Of a stretch of DNA of 64,000 nucleotides, positions 1 to 9,600 are shown in pieces; position 1 is the first letter of the stretch; each line of letters starts with the position of its first letter. Under the pieces are notes generated by a model. It ran no database searches. It saw nothing but the letters and a program-made list of their open reading frames with translations, and was not told the DNA's origin. The DNA lies in contig NZ_JACJPO010000020.1 of NCBI RefSeq assembly GCF_014696105.1, positions 248,001-312,000 of the forward strand. The letters run 5' to 3'. A program made the position numbers and the translations under genes. Source of the DNA: Microcoleus sp. FACHB-1515 (GTDB taxonomy: Bacteria; Cyanobacteriota; Cyanobacteriia; Elainellales; Elainellaceae).

Positions 1-1181
1 GCTTGCGTCGCTTGCACCTGAGGAAAACGATTGAGGCGAATGGTTTCGAGTAGCTGTGCGTAATGATCACAGTTTGATTCGATCGCAATGACTTTACCGC
101 GATCGCCTACTGTCTTCGCTGCTAGTGCCACAAAGTAGCCAATTTCAGCATCTAAATCGACAAAACTATCCCCAGGCTGCAACAGTTGCATCAGCAGTTG
201 TGACGCTGCTGGCTGATAGTATCTTCCCTGCTGAAAGGCCAGTAGCATTTGCTGCTGCTTCGGTAGGTTCGGCTTCAAAAGCAATTTGCATTCGGTTTGA
301 TTGGGCAAATGAAGATTGGCGATCGTGGGCTGAATCGATTCGCTACGCGAGTCTAAGGAGCGAACAGGTAGCGGCGTTTCTTCTACGAAAATGCTGGCTT
401 CTCCCATCAGCGCTAGACCGGATTTTAAAGATTGCAACGGCAAATTCATCTGCTGCATTAATCGCCGTGCATCCGTTTCGCGATAGGGCGCAGTGCGGCT
501 AAACAAATTCATGTCTCGACGCACCGCAGGCTTAAGCTGCCCTTCTGAATTGACCTGCTTCCATTCATAGGTTGCGTCAATTTCAGATTTGCCATAGCTC
601 CAGTGCAAATGCTCAGTTAAAACATTTGGAATATAGTGCAGTCGATCGAGCCGCTGCGCTAAATCCATAATCCACAAATCATCATACAAACATTCAAACA
701 GTCCAGTGGTGAAATACCCTAAGGTTAAACACCAGCGACGACTGACGATCGGAAACGTGCATAGCTTCGCGCCCCAGTGTCCATCATTAAACCAGGCACA
801 AAAAATTTCATCTTCAAATCGCTGAATTTCTGATAGTAATCGATCGTCCCACCCTGTTGTATTGTAAGTTTGATCGTCTGCCGCCATAACCAGTAAGTCA
901 CCTTGACTGCGAGCAGCTAATTCGTTCCAAGCTTTAGAAATTCCGATCGGTTCGCCAATCATCAAAGCGCAGCGCAAAAATCGATCGAACTGCGATTTGT
1001 GTTGCTGAAAGGCTTGAATATAATTAGTCTGTTCAGCGTCGTTGTTATCGACATAGAACAGCAGTTCGACTCGCTTCGGTTGGCTGGCAGTTTGCAGAAC
1101 GCTCAAGGCTAATCGAACTGCTTGCTCGGGTCGTCCTCGCGTCGGTGCGAGCAGTGAAATTGTGGCGTTTGCGTTCAGCAT
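1..1181 (-). CDS. Glycosyltransferase family 2-like / FkbM-like methyltransferase fusion (partial)
   Basis: The frame is open from an ATG at 1181 to the left edge, giving 393 codons without a stop. The N-terminus (about residues 6-200) reads as a GT-A glycosyltransferase: a beta strand ending in APTRGRP, then FYVDNNDA, GISKAWNE and a DD pair in VMAADDQTY, which fits the nucleotide-sugar/metal site. Around residues 334-348 a second domain begins with GDSFVDLDAEIGYF, like motif I of FkbM-family SAM methyltransferases. The ATG overlaps the TAA of the upstream gene by one base (TAATG), so the two are probably translationally coupled. The protein probably transfers and/or methylates a sugar in a surface glycan; substrate unknown. 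The C-terminus lies outside the window. Confidence 0.8.
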   Translation of the reverse strand, partial: MLNANATISLLAPTRGRPEQAVRLALSVLQTASQPKRVELLFYVDNNDAEQTNYIQAFQQHKSQFDRFLRCALMIGEPIGISKAWNELAARSQGDLLVMAADDQTYNTTGWDDRLLSEIQRFEDEIFCAWFNDGHWGAKLCTFPIVSRRWCLTLGYFTTGLFECLYDDLWIMDLAQRLDRLHYIPNVLTEHLHWSYGKSEIDATYEWKQVNSEGQLKPAVRRDMNLFSRTAPYRETDARRLMQQMNLPLQSLKSGLALMGEASIFVEETPLPVRSLDSRSESIQPTIANLHLPNQTECKLLLKPNLPKQQQMLLAFQQGRYYQPAASQLLMQLLQPGDSFVDLDAEIGYFVALAAKTVGDRGKVIAIESNCDHYAQLLETIRLNRFPQVQATQ

Positions 1182-2425
1182 TAGCGCACTCCTACAGGTC
1201 GAATAGGCACAGCTTGAAATAGCGATCGAAACAGCTTCATTGCTTCCCAGATGCAAACATCACTGTTGAAATATTGCCACTGTCCCCATCGACCGAGGCC
1301 GAAAATTTGACGATCGCGCATGTAGCTCAAAACGCGATCGATCGCCTGCGCCCGACCGAGCGTCGGAATGGGATAAGCATATTCATTGTGGTGAAAATAA
1401 ACGACATCCGTTGAAGTAGACCAGCGCTTTTGATTCGTCTCAAAATACACGCCATCTTTGCGGCTGTGCGGCGCAAAATTGTGAATAAAGAAGCGGCGGT
1501 GATGACGTAAATTCAGATCAGGTTCATAAATCCAGTGTGCTGTGAGATGCTTCGGTTGCTCATGCAGAGAAACGGTAATTGAGTTGTGCTGAAGCTGAGC
1601 GATCGATCGCTCAATCTCTGGTGAAGCAAATTCAAAATTCAGCTTTGACCAGGGAACGGTATTAATCACGATCGCCGCTTCAAATTCATCATTCACGATA
1701 ATTCTTTCACTAAAAATTGCCACATTGATCGCTGGCGTATTGAGTTGAATGTGATTTTGAACGGGACGAGCGATCGCGTCAAAAACAGTTTGAAAGCCGC
1801 CTTGCTTGGGATAGTAAAATCCTTCGTGGCTGGGCATCTTTCCGCTGGGTGCTTGCTGATGTTTGCAGGCGAACATAATTTCTTCTAGATTCAATCTCGG
1901 AATCTTGCTCAGCCAGTCGATGTCAAGTTCTTGCGGAGAAACGCCCCAGATTTTTGTGTTGTAGGGAATCATGTAGCTGTCGGCAATTCGATCGCCCAGT
2001 TTCCAGCGCACCCAGTCCTCAAAATGTTGGGGAGCAGGTAAACCTCGCGACTCGCCGTTTTGCAAAACGCTGTTGAGAAATTCGGTTTGCAGCGCGATCG
2101 GAAGCTGCCACAAATTGCTTTCGATCGGGTAATCAATTTCGTGATTTTCGATCGCCAGCTTTGACACTCGTGTAAAGAAATTAAATTCGCTTTTGGGCAA
2201 GTGGGCAAAGACAAAATCATACACTTCTGGATATTTTGTGCATAAAAAATGTCCGCCGCCGATGTCAAGCCAGTGCCCGTCAATGTGGCGTGTCCGGCAG
2301 AGTCCACCTGCTTCACCAGCAGCTTCTAGTAAAACAAAATCATGCAGCCCAGCTCGCTGCATCAGCCGCGCAAATGCGACGCCGCTGATGCCGCTGCCCA
2401 AAATCACAACCTGATAAGATTTCAC
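1181..2425 (-). CDS. FAD-dependent oxidoreductase, UDP-galactopyranose mutase/protoporphyrinogen oxidase-like
   Basis: A 414-residue flavoprotein. An N-terminal Rossmann motif (GSGISG, residues 10-15) is followed by the ribose-binding acid E34 and the AGGLCRT stretch usual in the amine-oxidase/UDP-galactopyranose mutase fold. The middle contains YPIESNLWQLP and YNTKIWGV, wording found in Glf-like and sugar-linked NAD(P)/FAD proteins. The start is a GTG at 2425 with a GGAG-type ribosome site about 8 bases upstream. The gene sits 14 bases after its upstream neighbour and overlaps the next gene by one base. Because a glycosyltransferase-methyltransferase follows, a role in making or modifying a sugar precursor is likely but not shown; a plain amine-oxidase-like enzyme is the alternative. 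Confidence 0.8.
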   Translation of the reverse strand: MKSYQVVILGSGISGVAFARLMQRAGLHDFVLLEAAGEAGGLCRTRHIDGHWLDIGGGHFLCTKYPEVYDFVFAHLPKSEFNFFTRVSKLAIENHEIDYPIESNLWQLPIALQTEFLNSVLQNGESRGLPAPQHFEDWVRWKLGDRIADSYMIPYNTKIWGVSPQELDIDWLSKIPRLNLEEIMFACKHQQAPSGKMPSHEGFYYPKQGGFQTVFDAIARPVQNHIQLNTPAINVAIFSERIIVNDEFEAAIVINTVPWSKLNFEFASPEIERSIAQLQHNSITVSLHEQPKHLTAHWIYEPDLNLRHHRRFFIHNFAPHSRKDGVYFETNQKRWSTSTDVVYFHHNEYAYPIPTLGRAQAIDRVLSYMRDRQIFGLGRWGQWQYFNSDVCIWEAMKLFRSLFQAVPIRPVGVR

Positions 2426-2439
2426 CAGTAAAACTCCGC

Positions 2440-3570
2440 CTATTTTAAGAAAGCTTGTTTAATTTGCATGAGGCGATCGGGCGTTGAAACCTGCACGCCA
2501 CTCGGATTGGGAATCGGGACGGACTGCGGCTGCGATCGAATGCGATCGACCTGTTCAATGATATCTACGTCGGGACGGATCACGGCGAGGCGCGGACGAA
2601 ACGGCGCGAGCCAAGTAAACGCATGGCTGACAACTTCTTGTTCAATCAGCGTCGGAATTTGCAGCCACGCCATCAAATCGGCCCAGCCGCTATCGGGCGC
2701 AAACATCACCTGACACTGCCGCAAAAAGCCAAGTTCACGCCGCAGCAAATTCTCCACGCCGCGATCGGCAGTGTGAATGAATCCCGCTGGCAAATAAGCG
2801 CCCTGCGGATGCCCGTAGATCAAAATCGGCAGTTGCAGATGTGCGGCGGCTCGCTTTGCCCAGGTGAGGACGCGCTCCGGATTGGAATTGCGATCGGGCG
2901 ACCACTCGGAACGCGATCGCAACTGCACCCCGATGTGGAGATCGCAAGTGGCGATCGGCTGCTCAAAGGCATGAGGTCGATAGCTAGGCACCACGATGTT
3001 CGTGAAGTCGGCCAGATGCTCGTAGCTCAAGAAATTCGTTACCGAAAGCAGCGTTGTATCCCAAGCGGTGAGCGGACGATCGCGCCGAAGCAAATAAGGC
3101 GCAAACAGCGATCGCAATTCGGATTCAAACTGCGCTTCCTGCACCAAATCGCGAATGTTCTCAACGTTAAGACGAATCGCTTGGGCGAGTTGCGAGTCGA
3201 TCGTCAAGCTGGCAGGGGCGGGCTGTGCCGAGGCCGCAGGGGGAATGTGATAGCTCAATCCTAATCGCACCGCTCCGTATTTTTGCAGCAGCACGCTTTC
3301 CTGTGCAAAATAGGCCGAATCGACGATCGCCGTTTCTGGCGGATACAAATCCGGTCGTTTGGCAAGAATTTTCCAGCCGGATCGCAGCCAAGGTTCAACA
3401 CGACCGAGAAACGATCGCACTTCGTGCCCCAACTCTCCCCCAAACGGCGGCAGAATCAAGGGTGCATCCGAAACGGGCACGATGGCTTCACCACCTTCGG
3501 GCGCAGGGCGATCGGCTGGCAGCGATTTGAGTAGGGTTCTGAGAAACTGGCGGAGGGCGATCGCGTTCAT
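2440..3570 (-). CDS. Hypothetical protein, possibly GT-B glycosyltransferase-like
   Basis: About 376 residues from the ATG at 3570. The frame extends upstream to 3648, but that extension would run through the RTX terminator hairpin, so 3570 is the better start. I do not recognise a family with certainty. The C-terminal third (HIGVQLRSRSEWS, later MFAPDSGWADLMAWLQIPTL) resembles the nucleotide-sugar-binding half of GT-B/heptosyltransferase-like proteins, where a conserved SG-x2-H/D-L-x2-L segment precedes a strand. No signal peptide or membrane segment is seen. It is the first gene of a tight three-gene minus-strand cluster with the FAD enzyme and the glycosyltransferase-methyltransferase, which supports a glycan role by context only. 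Confidence 0.65.
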   Translation of the reverse strand: MNAIALRQFLRTLLKSLPADRPAPEGGEAIVPVSDAPLILPPFGGELGHEVRSFLGRVEPWLRSGWKILAKRPDLYPPETAIVDSAYFAQESVLLQKYGAVRLGLSYHIPPAASAQPAPASLTIDSQLAQAIRLNVENIRDLVQEAQFESELRSLFAPYLLRRDRPLTAWDTTLLSVTNFLSYEHLADFTNIVVPSYRPHAFEQPIATCDLHIGVQLRSRSEWSPDRNSNPERVLTWAKRAAAHLQLPILIYGHPQGAYLPAGFIHTADRGVENLLRRELGFLRQCQVMFAPDSGWADLMAWLQIPTLIEQEVVSHAFTWLAPFRPRLAVIRPDVDIIEQVDRIRSQPQSVPIPNPSGVQVSTPDRLMQIKQAFLK

Positions 3571-3605
3571 CACAGGGAGTTGGACGGAGCGGCGGCTGGA
3601 GTGGT

Positions 3606-3641
3606 AAAAAAGCGGGCATCCAGTGAACCGGACACCCGCTT
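3606..3641 (-). terminator. Rho-independent terminator of the RTX gene
   Basis: On the minus strand a stem AAGCGGG/CCCGCTT (7 bp, with a short inner GTCC/GGAT-type pairing in the loop) is followed by TTTTTT. It starts about 20 bases after the RTX stop codon and precedes the start of the next gene, so it probably separates the RTX transcript from the glycan cluster. Confidence 0.75.
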
Positions 3642-3660
3642 GCATCAATCACTCGTTGGA

Positions 3661-6600
3661 CTACGAAATGATGATGATGTCTCCCCCTGCTACCTGAGTG
3701 CTGTTCTGCGGGTTAATTGTGGCAAACAGGCGATTGTTGTAGAACAAATTACCTGTGGCCTGACTGTACTCAACAATCGCGTTGCCAGGCTGAGTACCGC
3801 TGGTGCCCGTAGCGGCTTGATCCGTCGCCACAACGCGGAACAGGTTGGAGTTGTCTGGAAGCGAACCATCGAGTGCCGAGCTAAGGTCAGAAAAGACCGT
3901 CGCCGAAAGTCGAATTACATCTTGGCCACTCACGAAGTTGTTGATCGTATCGATTCCTTCGATGGTTAATGACGTATCGAAGACAAAGGCATCTAGATCT
4001 GCACCGCCGTCGAGAACGTCAGAGCCAGCTCCGCCATTGAGAATGTCGTCGCCCTCGTCACCCTGAAGCGCATCTGCACCCACGCCGCCCAACAGGGTAT
4101 CGTTGCCGCCCTGCCCGATCAAGAAATCATCTCCGGCCAAGCCGCTGATCGAGTTGTTGCCGCTGTTGCCACGAATGCTGTTGGCTGAGGTGTTGCCCGT
4201 CGCGTCGATCGCTGCTGTCCCTGTCAAAGTCAGGTTTTCAATTTGTAGGAAATTGCCAACGCTGAGGTCGATGCTAAAGCCTGCTTCGATGCGATCGATG
4301 CCCGCCGTGTCGATCACCGTGTCGCCTGCGTCGATGATGTAAACATCGTTTCCGGCTCCACCTTGCAGCAGGTCGCTTCCGCCGCCGCCATTGAGCGCGT
4401 TGTTGCCCTCATTGCCTGTGATCGTATTGGCAAGATTGTTGCCTGTGCCGCTGAAGTTGCCTGTGCCAAGCAGTTCCAGGTTTTCCAGATTGTCTCTCAG
4501 CGAGAAGTTGGACGCAGCGCGAACCAAATCCGTGCCGCCGTCTGCCTGCTCGATGACGCGATCGGCAGCAGAATCGACCACATAGATGTCATTGCCCGCT
4601 CCGCCTTCAAGCTGATCAACGCCCAAGCCGCCGTTTAGAGTGTTGTTGCCTGCGCTGCCGACGATCGTGTTGTTGCTGTCGTTACCTGTGCCGTCGATGT
4701 TGCCCGCCACCAGCGTCAGGTTTTCCAGTTCGGGAGTGAGGGAGAAGGTGGTTGTGCTGAAGACCGAATCGATGTCGGTCGCAAGTCCGCCGCTTTCATC
4801 GATTACATCGCCCGCATTGTCGATCAAATAGGTGTCGTTTCCGGCTCCACCAATTAAGCGATCGGCTCCAGCGCGACCATCAAGGAAGTTGTTGGCAGCG
4901 TTACCTGTGATTGTGTTGGCGACGCCGTTGCCAATTCCGCCGATCGCATTGTTTTGGAGCGTTAGGTTTTCGACAAATTGAGGCAGCGTGTAGTCGAGCA
5001 GCGCGATGATCGTATCGCTCGTTCCGCCTGTGTTGATTTCAACCACGCGATCGTCGAGCGTATCGACCACATAGGTATCGTTGCCCGCACCGCCCGTCAG
5101 CACATCAGCACCCGCACCGCCATCGAGCAGGTTATTTCCCTCGTTGCCCGTGATCGAGTTGACCAGATCGTTACCTCGACCTTCGAGATCGCCTGCTCCC
5201 GCCACCAAAACCAAATTTTCGACGGGAGCATCGAGCGAGAAGTTGACGGTTGCAAAAACAAGATCGCGGCCTTGGTTGACTTCTTCCAGCACGCGATCGC
5301 CTTCGCCAACGGCCAAGTAGGTATCGTCGCCTTCGCCGCCGCGCAGTTCGTCGGCTCCCGCACCACCATTCAAGACATCATTGCCCGCACCACCGCCGAG
5401 GACGTTGTTCGCGTCAGTGCCGTTGATGGTGTTGTCGAGGTTGTTGCCTGTGCCGCTGATCGCCAACCCTTGCAGGTTCAGCACTTCGACCGCAGTGCCG
5501 CGTGTAGACAAATCGAAATCAACGCTGGCGTTCACGACATCAATGCCTGCCTCATCTAGAACCAGGTCTTGGCTGTCGTCTACGGTGTAGGTATCGTTGC
5601 CGCGTCCGCCAAACATCGTGTCGGCTCCGAGGCCACCGTCGATCACGTTGTTGCCGTCGTTGCCGACGATCGTGTTGTCGAGGTCGTTGCCAGCGGCCAC
5701 CAGGTTAAGACTGCCAACCGTGAGCAGCAAGTTTTCGATGTTGTCGCCCAGCGTGTAGCTGATGCTGGCAATGATGGCGTCCGTACCTTGATCGGCGGCT
5801 TCAATTACCGTATCGCCCGCATTATCAACGGTGTAGGTGTCGTTGCCCTCGCCGCCTTCGAGCGTATCAATTCCAAATCCGCCGTCGATGCGGTTGTCGC
5901 CGCTGTTGCCGATAATTGTGTTGGCATCGCGATTGCCTGTGCCGTCAATGTTGTCTTCACCCGTCAGCGTCAGGTTTTCAACGTTGTCGCGCAGGGTGAA
6001 GGAAGCCGTCGAGAAAACCGTATCCAGTCCGGCGTTGACCGCTTCTGAAACCCGATCGCCCGTGTTGTCTACGAAGTAGGTGTCGTTTCCGCCTCCGCCC
6101 TGCAAGTCATCGCTGCCAATGCCGCCCGCCAGCACGTCATCACCCAAGCCACCGATCAACAGGTTATTGCCGACGTTGCCCACGATCGTGTTGGCAAGCT
6201 CGTTGCCGACGCCGCTAACGCCGTTGTCGCCCAGCAGCACCAGAGTGTCTAGGTTCGCACCCAGCGTAAATGACACGAAGGAGAATACCGTGTCGATGTC
6301 GGCTGGGTCGGCTCCCGAATCCGTAACGCGATCGCCCACATCATCGACCAGATAGCTGTCGCTGCCTGCGCCGCCGTTGAGCTGGTCGGCTCCAAGTCCG
6401 CCATCGAGGAAGTTGTTGGCCTCATTGCCGTTGATGGTGTTGTTGGAACGGTTGCCAACGCCCGTTGCGGCTGTGCCAATCAGGTCGAGGTTTTCCAGAT
6501 TGTCGGCCAGGGTAAACGAGATGCTGGAGATGACGCGATCGACGCCTCTGGTTCCCGTTTCGATAATTCGATCGCCCGCCTCATTAATGGTGTAGGTATC

Positions 6601-9600
6601 GCCGCCCTCACCGCCTTCAAGCTGGTCGGCTCCAAGTCCGCCATCGAGGAAGTTGTTGGCCTCGTTGCCGATGATGGTGTTGTTTAGGTCGTTGCCGATG
6701 CCTCGATCGGCAGTGCCAATCAGCGTTAGGTTTTCGAGCAGATCGCCGAGCGTAAACGCTACGGTGGACACGACGCGATCGATTCCCGCTCCAGTTTCCG
6801 TCACGGTATCGCCGAAGTTGTCCACAACGTAGGTGTCGTTGCCCAAGCCGCCGCTGAGCGCATCGGCTCCTTCGCGACCATCGATCGTGTTGTCGTTGTT
6901 GTTGCCGACGATCGTGTTGTTGAGGTTGTTGCCGATGCCTTCCGCCGCTGCACCTGTCAGGAAAAGATTTTCCAAATTTGCGCCCAGGGTGAAGGAGACG
7001 CTGGACGTGACGCTATCTAGGCCGACGCCTGCATCCGTGACGGTGTCGCCCAAGTCGTCCACGATAAAGCTGTCGTTGCCTAAGCCGCCGATCATCGTGT
7101 CTGCGCCTGCACGACCGTCGATCGTGTTGTCGCCGTCGTTGCCGCGAATCGTGTTGTTGAGACTGTTGCCCACGCCAACGATCGCATCTGTTCCAGTGAG
7201 CGTCAGATTTTCCAGCGTGCTGCCCAGCGTAAACGACACGCTCGACTCCACCAGGTCAATGCCTGCGCCCGCATCTTCGACACGATCGCCCAGATTGTCC
7301 ACGATGTAGGTGTCGTTGCCGCCTGCACCGCCATTGAGCAAATCGGCTCCCGCTTCACCGTCAAGGAAGTTATCACCCTCGTTCCCGATGATCGTGTTGT
7401 TGAGGTCGTTGCCGCGTCCGTCTGCTGCTGTGCCCAGCAAGGTTAAGTTTTCGATGCCCTCGCCCAGGCTGTAGCTGATCAGCGCTTGGACGCGATCGAT
7501 CCCGCCCGAATCGACGACGGTATCGCCAGCATTGTCCACACCATAAACATCGTTGCCCTCGCCGCCGTTCAGGGCATCAACGCCCTCGCCGCCTAACAGC
7601 GTGTCGTTGCCATCATTGCCCGTGAGCGTGTCATCGCCTTGCAGCCCCAACAGCGTGTTGCTGAGGTTGTTGCCAATGATGACGTTATTGAGACTGTTGC
7701 CCTGACCGACGATCGCATTGCCGATCAAGGTGAGGTTTTCCAGATTTTCCGTCAGCGTGTAGGAGACCGAAGAAATGACGGTATCAATGCCATCGTTTTC
7801 CACCGCAATGATGCGATCGCTGACGCTATCCACCAGGAGAGTATCGTCACCTGCGCCGCCGTTCATCACATCGGCACCCGTACCGCCATCGAGGAAGTCG
7901 TTGCCCTCGTTGCCAATCAGCAGATCATTACCGCCAAGTCCCAACAAAGTGTTGTTGCCACTGTTGCCGATCAAAGTGTTGGCGCGATCGTCACCAATCA
8001 GGTTGACGTTTTCGCTGCCGACGATCGAAACCGACTCAATGTTGGGATTGAGCGAGAAAGAAAAGTCCACACTGGTGAAGACGGTATCGTTGCCGCCGCC
8101 CGGAAGTTCGATGACGCGATCGCCCAGGTTATCAACAAAATAGGTGTCGTCGCCTCTAGCACCAGCCATGATGTCTGCGCCCGTGCTGCCGTCGATCGTG
8201 TTGTTGGCGCTGTTCCCGGCGATCGAGTTGTCGAGCGCGTTGCCTGTGCCGTCAATGCTGGCGGTTCCCGTCAGCGTCAGGTTTTCTAGATTCTCGCCCA
8301 GGGTGAACGAAACGCTGGACTGCACCAGATCGAGTCCATCGGTCTCCAACGCTTCTGTCACCACGTCATCGAGGCTATCCACGATGTAGGTATCGTTGCC
8401 ACCGCCACCCGTGAGCGTGTCTGCTCCCAGATCGCCATTGAGCAAGTTGTTTCCTTCGTTTCCGGTGATCGTGTTGTCAAACGCATTGCCTCTGCCGATC
8501 AGGTTGCCTGCGCCCGCTTGCAAGACGAGGTTTTCCAAATTTGCGCTCAGGGTGAAGGAAACGGCAGCGTTGACGAGATCAATGCCCGCATCCGCACCTT
8601 CCAAGATGCGATCGCCCGCTCCCAAAAAGTAGGTGTCGTCGCCAGCCAAGCCGATCAGCGTGTCTCTGCCGTCGCCGCCATTGAGCGTGTTGTTGTTGTT
8701 GTTGCCTCGGATGATGTTGTTGAGATCGTTACCTGTGCCGTCGATCGCCTCTTCGCCTTCGAGGTTCAAATTCTCAAGGTTGGCACCAAGGCTGTAAGTA
8801 ATGCTGGCACCGACCGTATCAATTCCAGCATCAGCGGCTTCTGTCACCACATCGCCTTCACTATCGACCAGGTAGGTGTCGTTGCCTCTGCCGCCCTGCA
8901 AATTATCGTCACCCGCACCACCATCGAGCAGGTTCACTCCATCGTTTCCGATGATTGTGTTGTTGCCCTCATTGCCTATGCCGTTGATGTTGGCTCTGCC
9001 CAACAGCGTTAGATTTTCGAGGTTGGTGCTCAGGGTGTAGGTGATGGTCGATCGCACCGTATCATTGCCCGCCCCGTCTTCTTCGACCACCTCATCGGCG
9101 GCGTTGTCAACGGTGTAGGTGTCGTCGCCTAAGCCGCCTTGCAGCGTATCCACGCCTGCTCTGCCGTCCAGGTCATTGCTGCCGTCGTTGCCGATGATCG
9201 TGTTGTTGAGCGCGTTGCCTGTGCCGAAAAAGTCGCCATCGCCCAGCAGCGTCAAGTTTTCTTGATTCGGACGCAGCGAGTAGCCGCCGTTTGAGTTGAT
9301 CGTGTCAATGCCGCCGTTCACTTCTTCGAGCACGGTGTCACCCGTTTCGATGAAGTAGATATCGTTGCCCGCACCACCAACCAGCAGATCTGTACCACCG
9401 AGTCCATCTAGCAGGTTATCCGCTGCGTTGCCAAGGATTGTGTTAGCGGCTGCGTTGCCTACGCCTGTTGCGGCGGTGCCTGTAAGTTCCAGCCGTTCTA
9501 AATTTTCGCCTAGCGTGTAGTCAACGCTCGATCGCACCGTGTCTAACGTGCCGCCTGCTGCGTCGCTTTCCACGACCACATCTTCCAGGTTATCGACAAC

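Noticed and set aside
2623..3264. Long open plus-strand frame antisense to the hypothetical gene
   Set aside because: It is antisense to a gene whose opposite strand fits a coherent operon, and its product has no family features.
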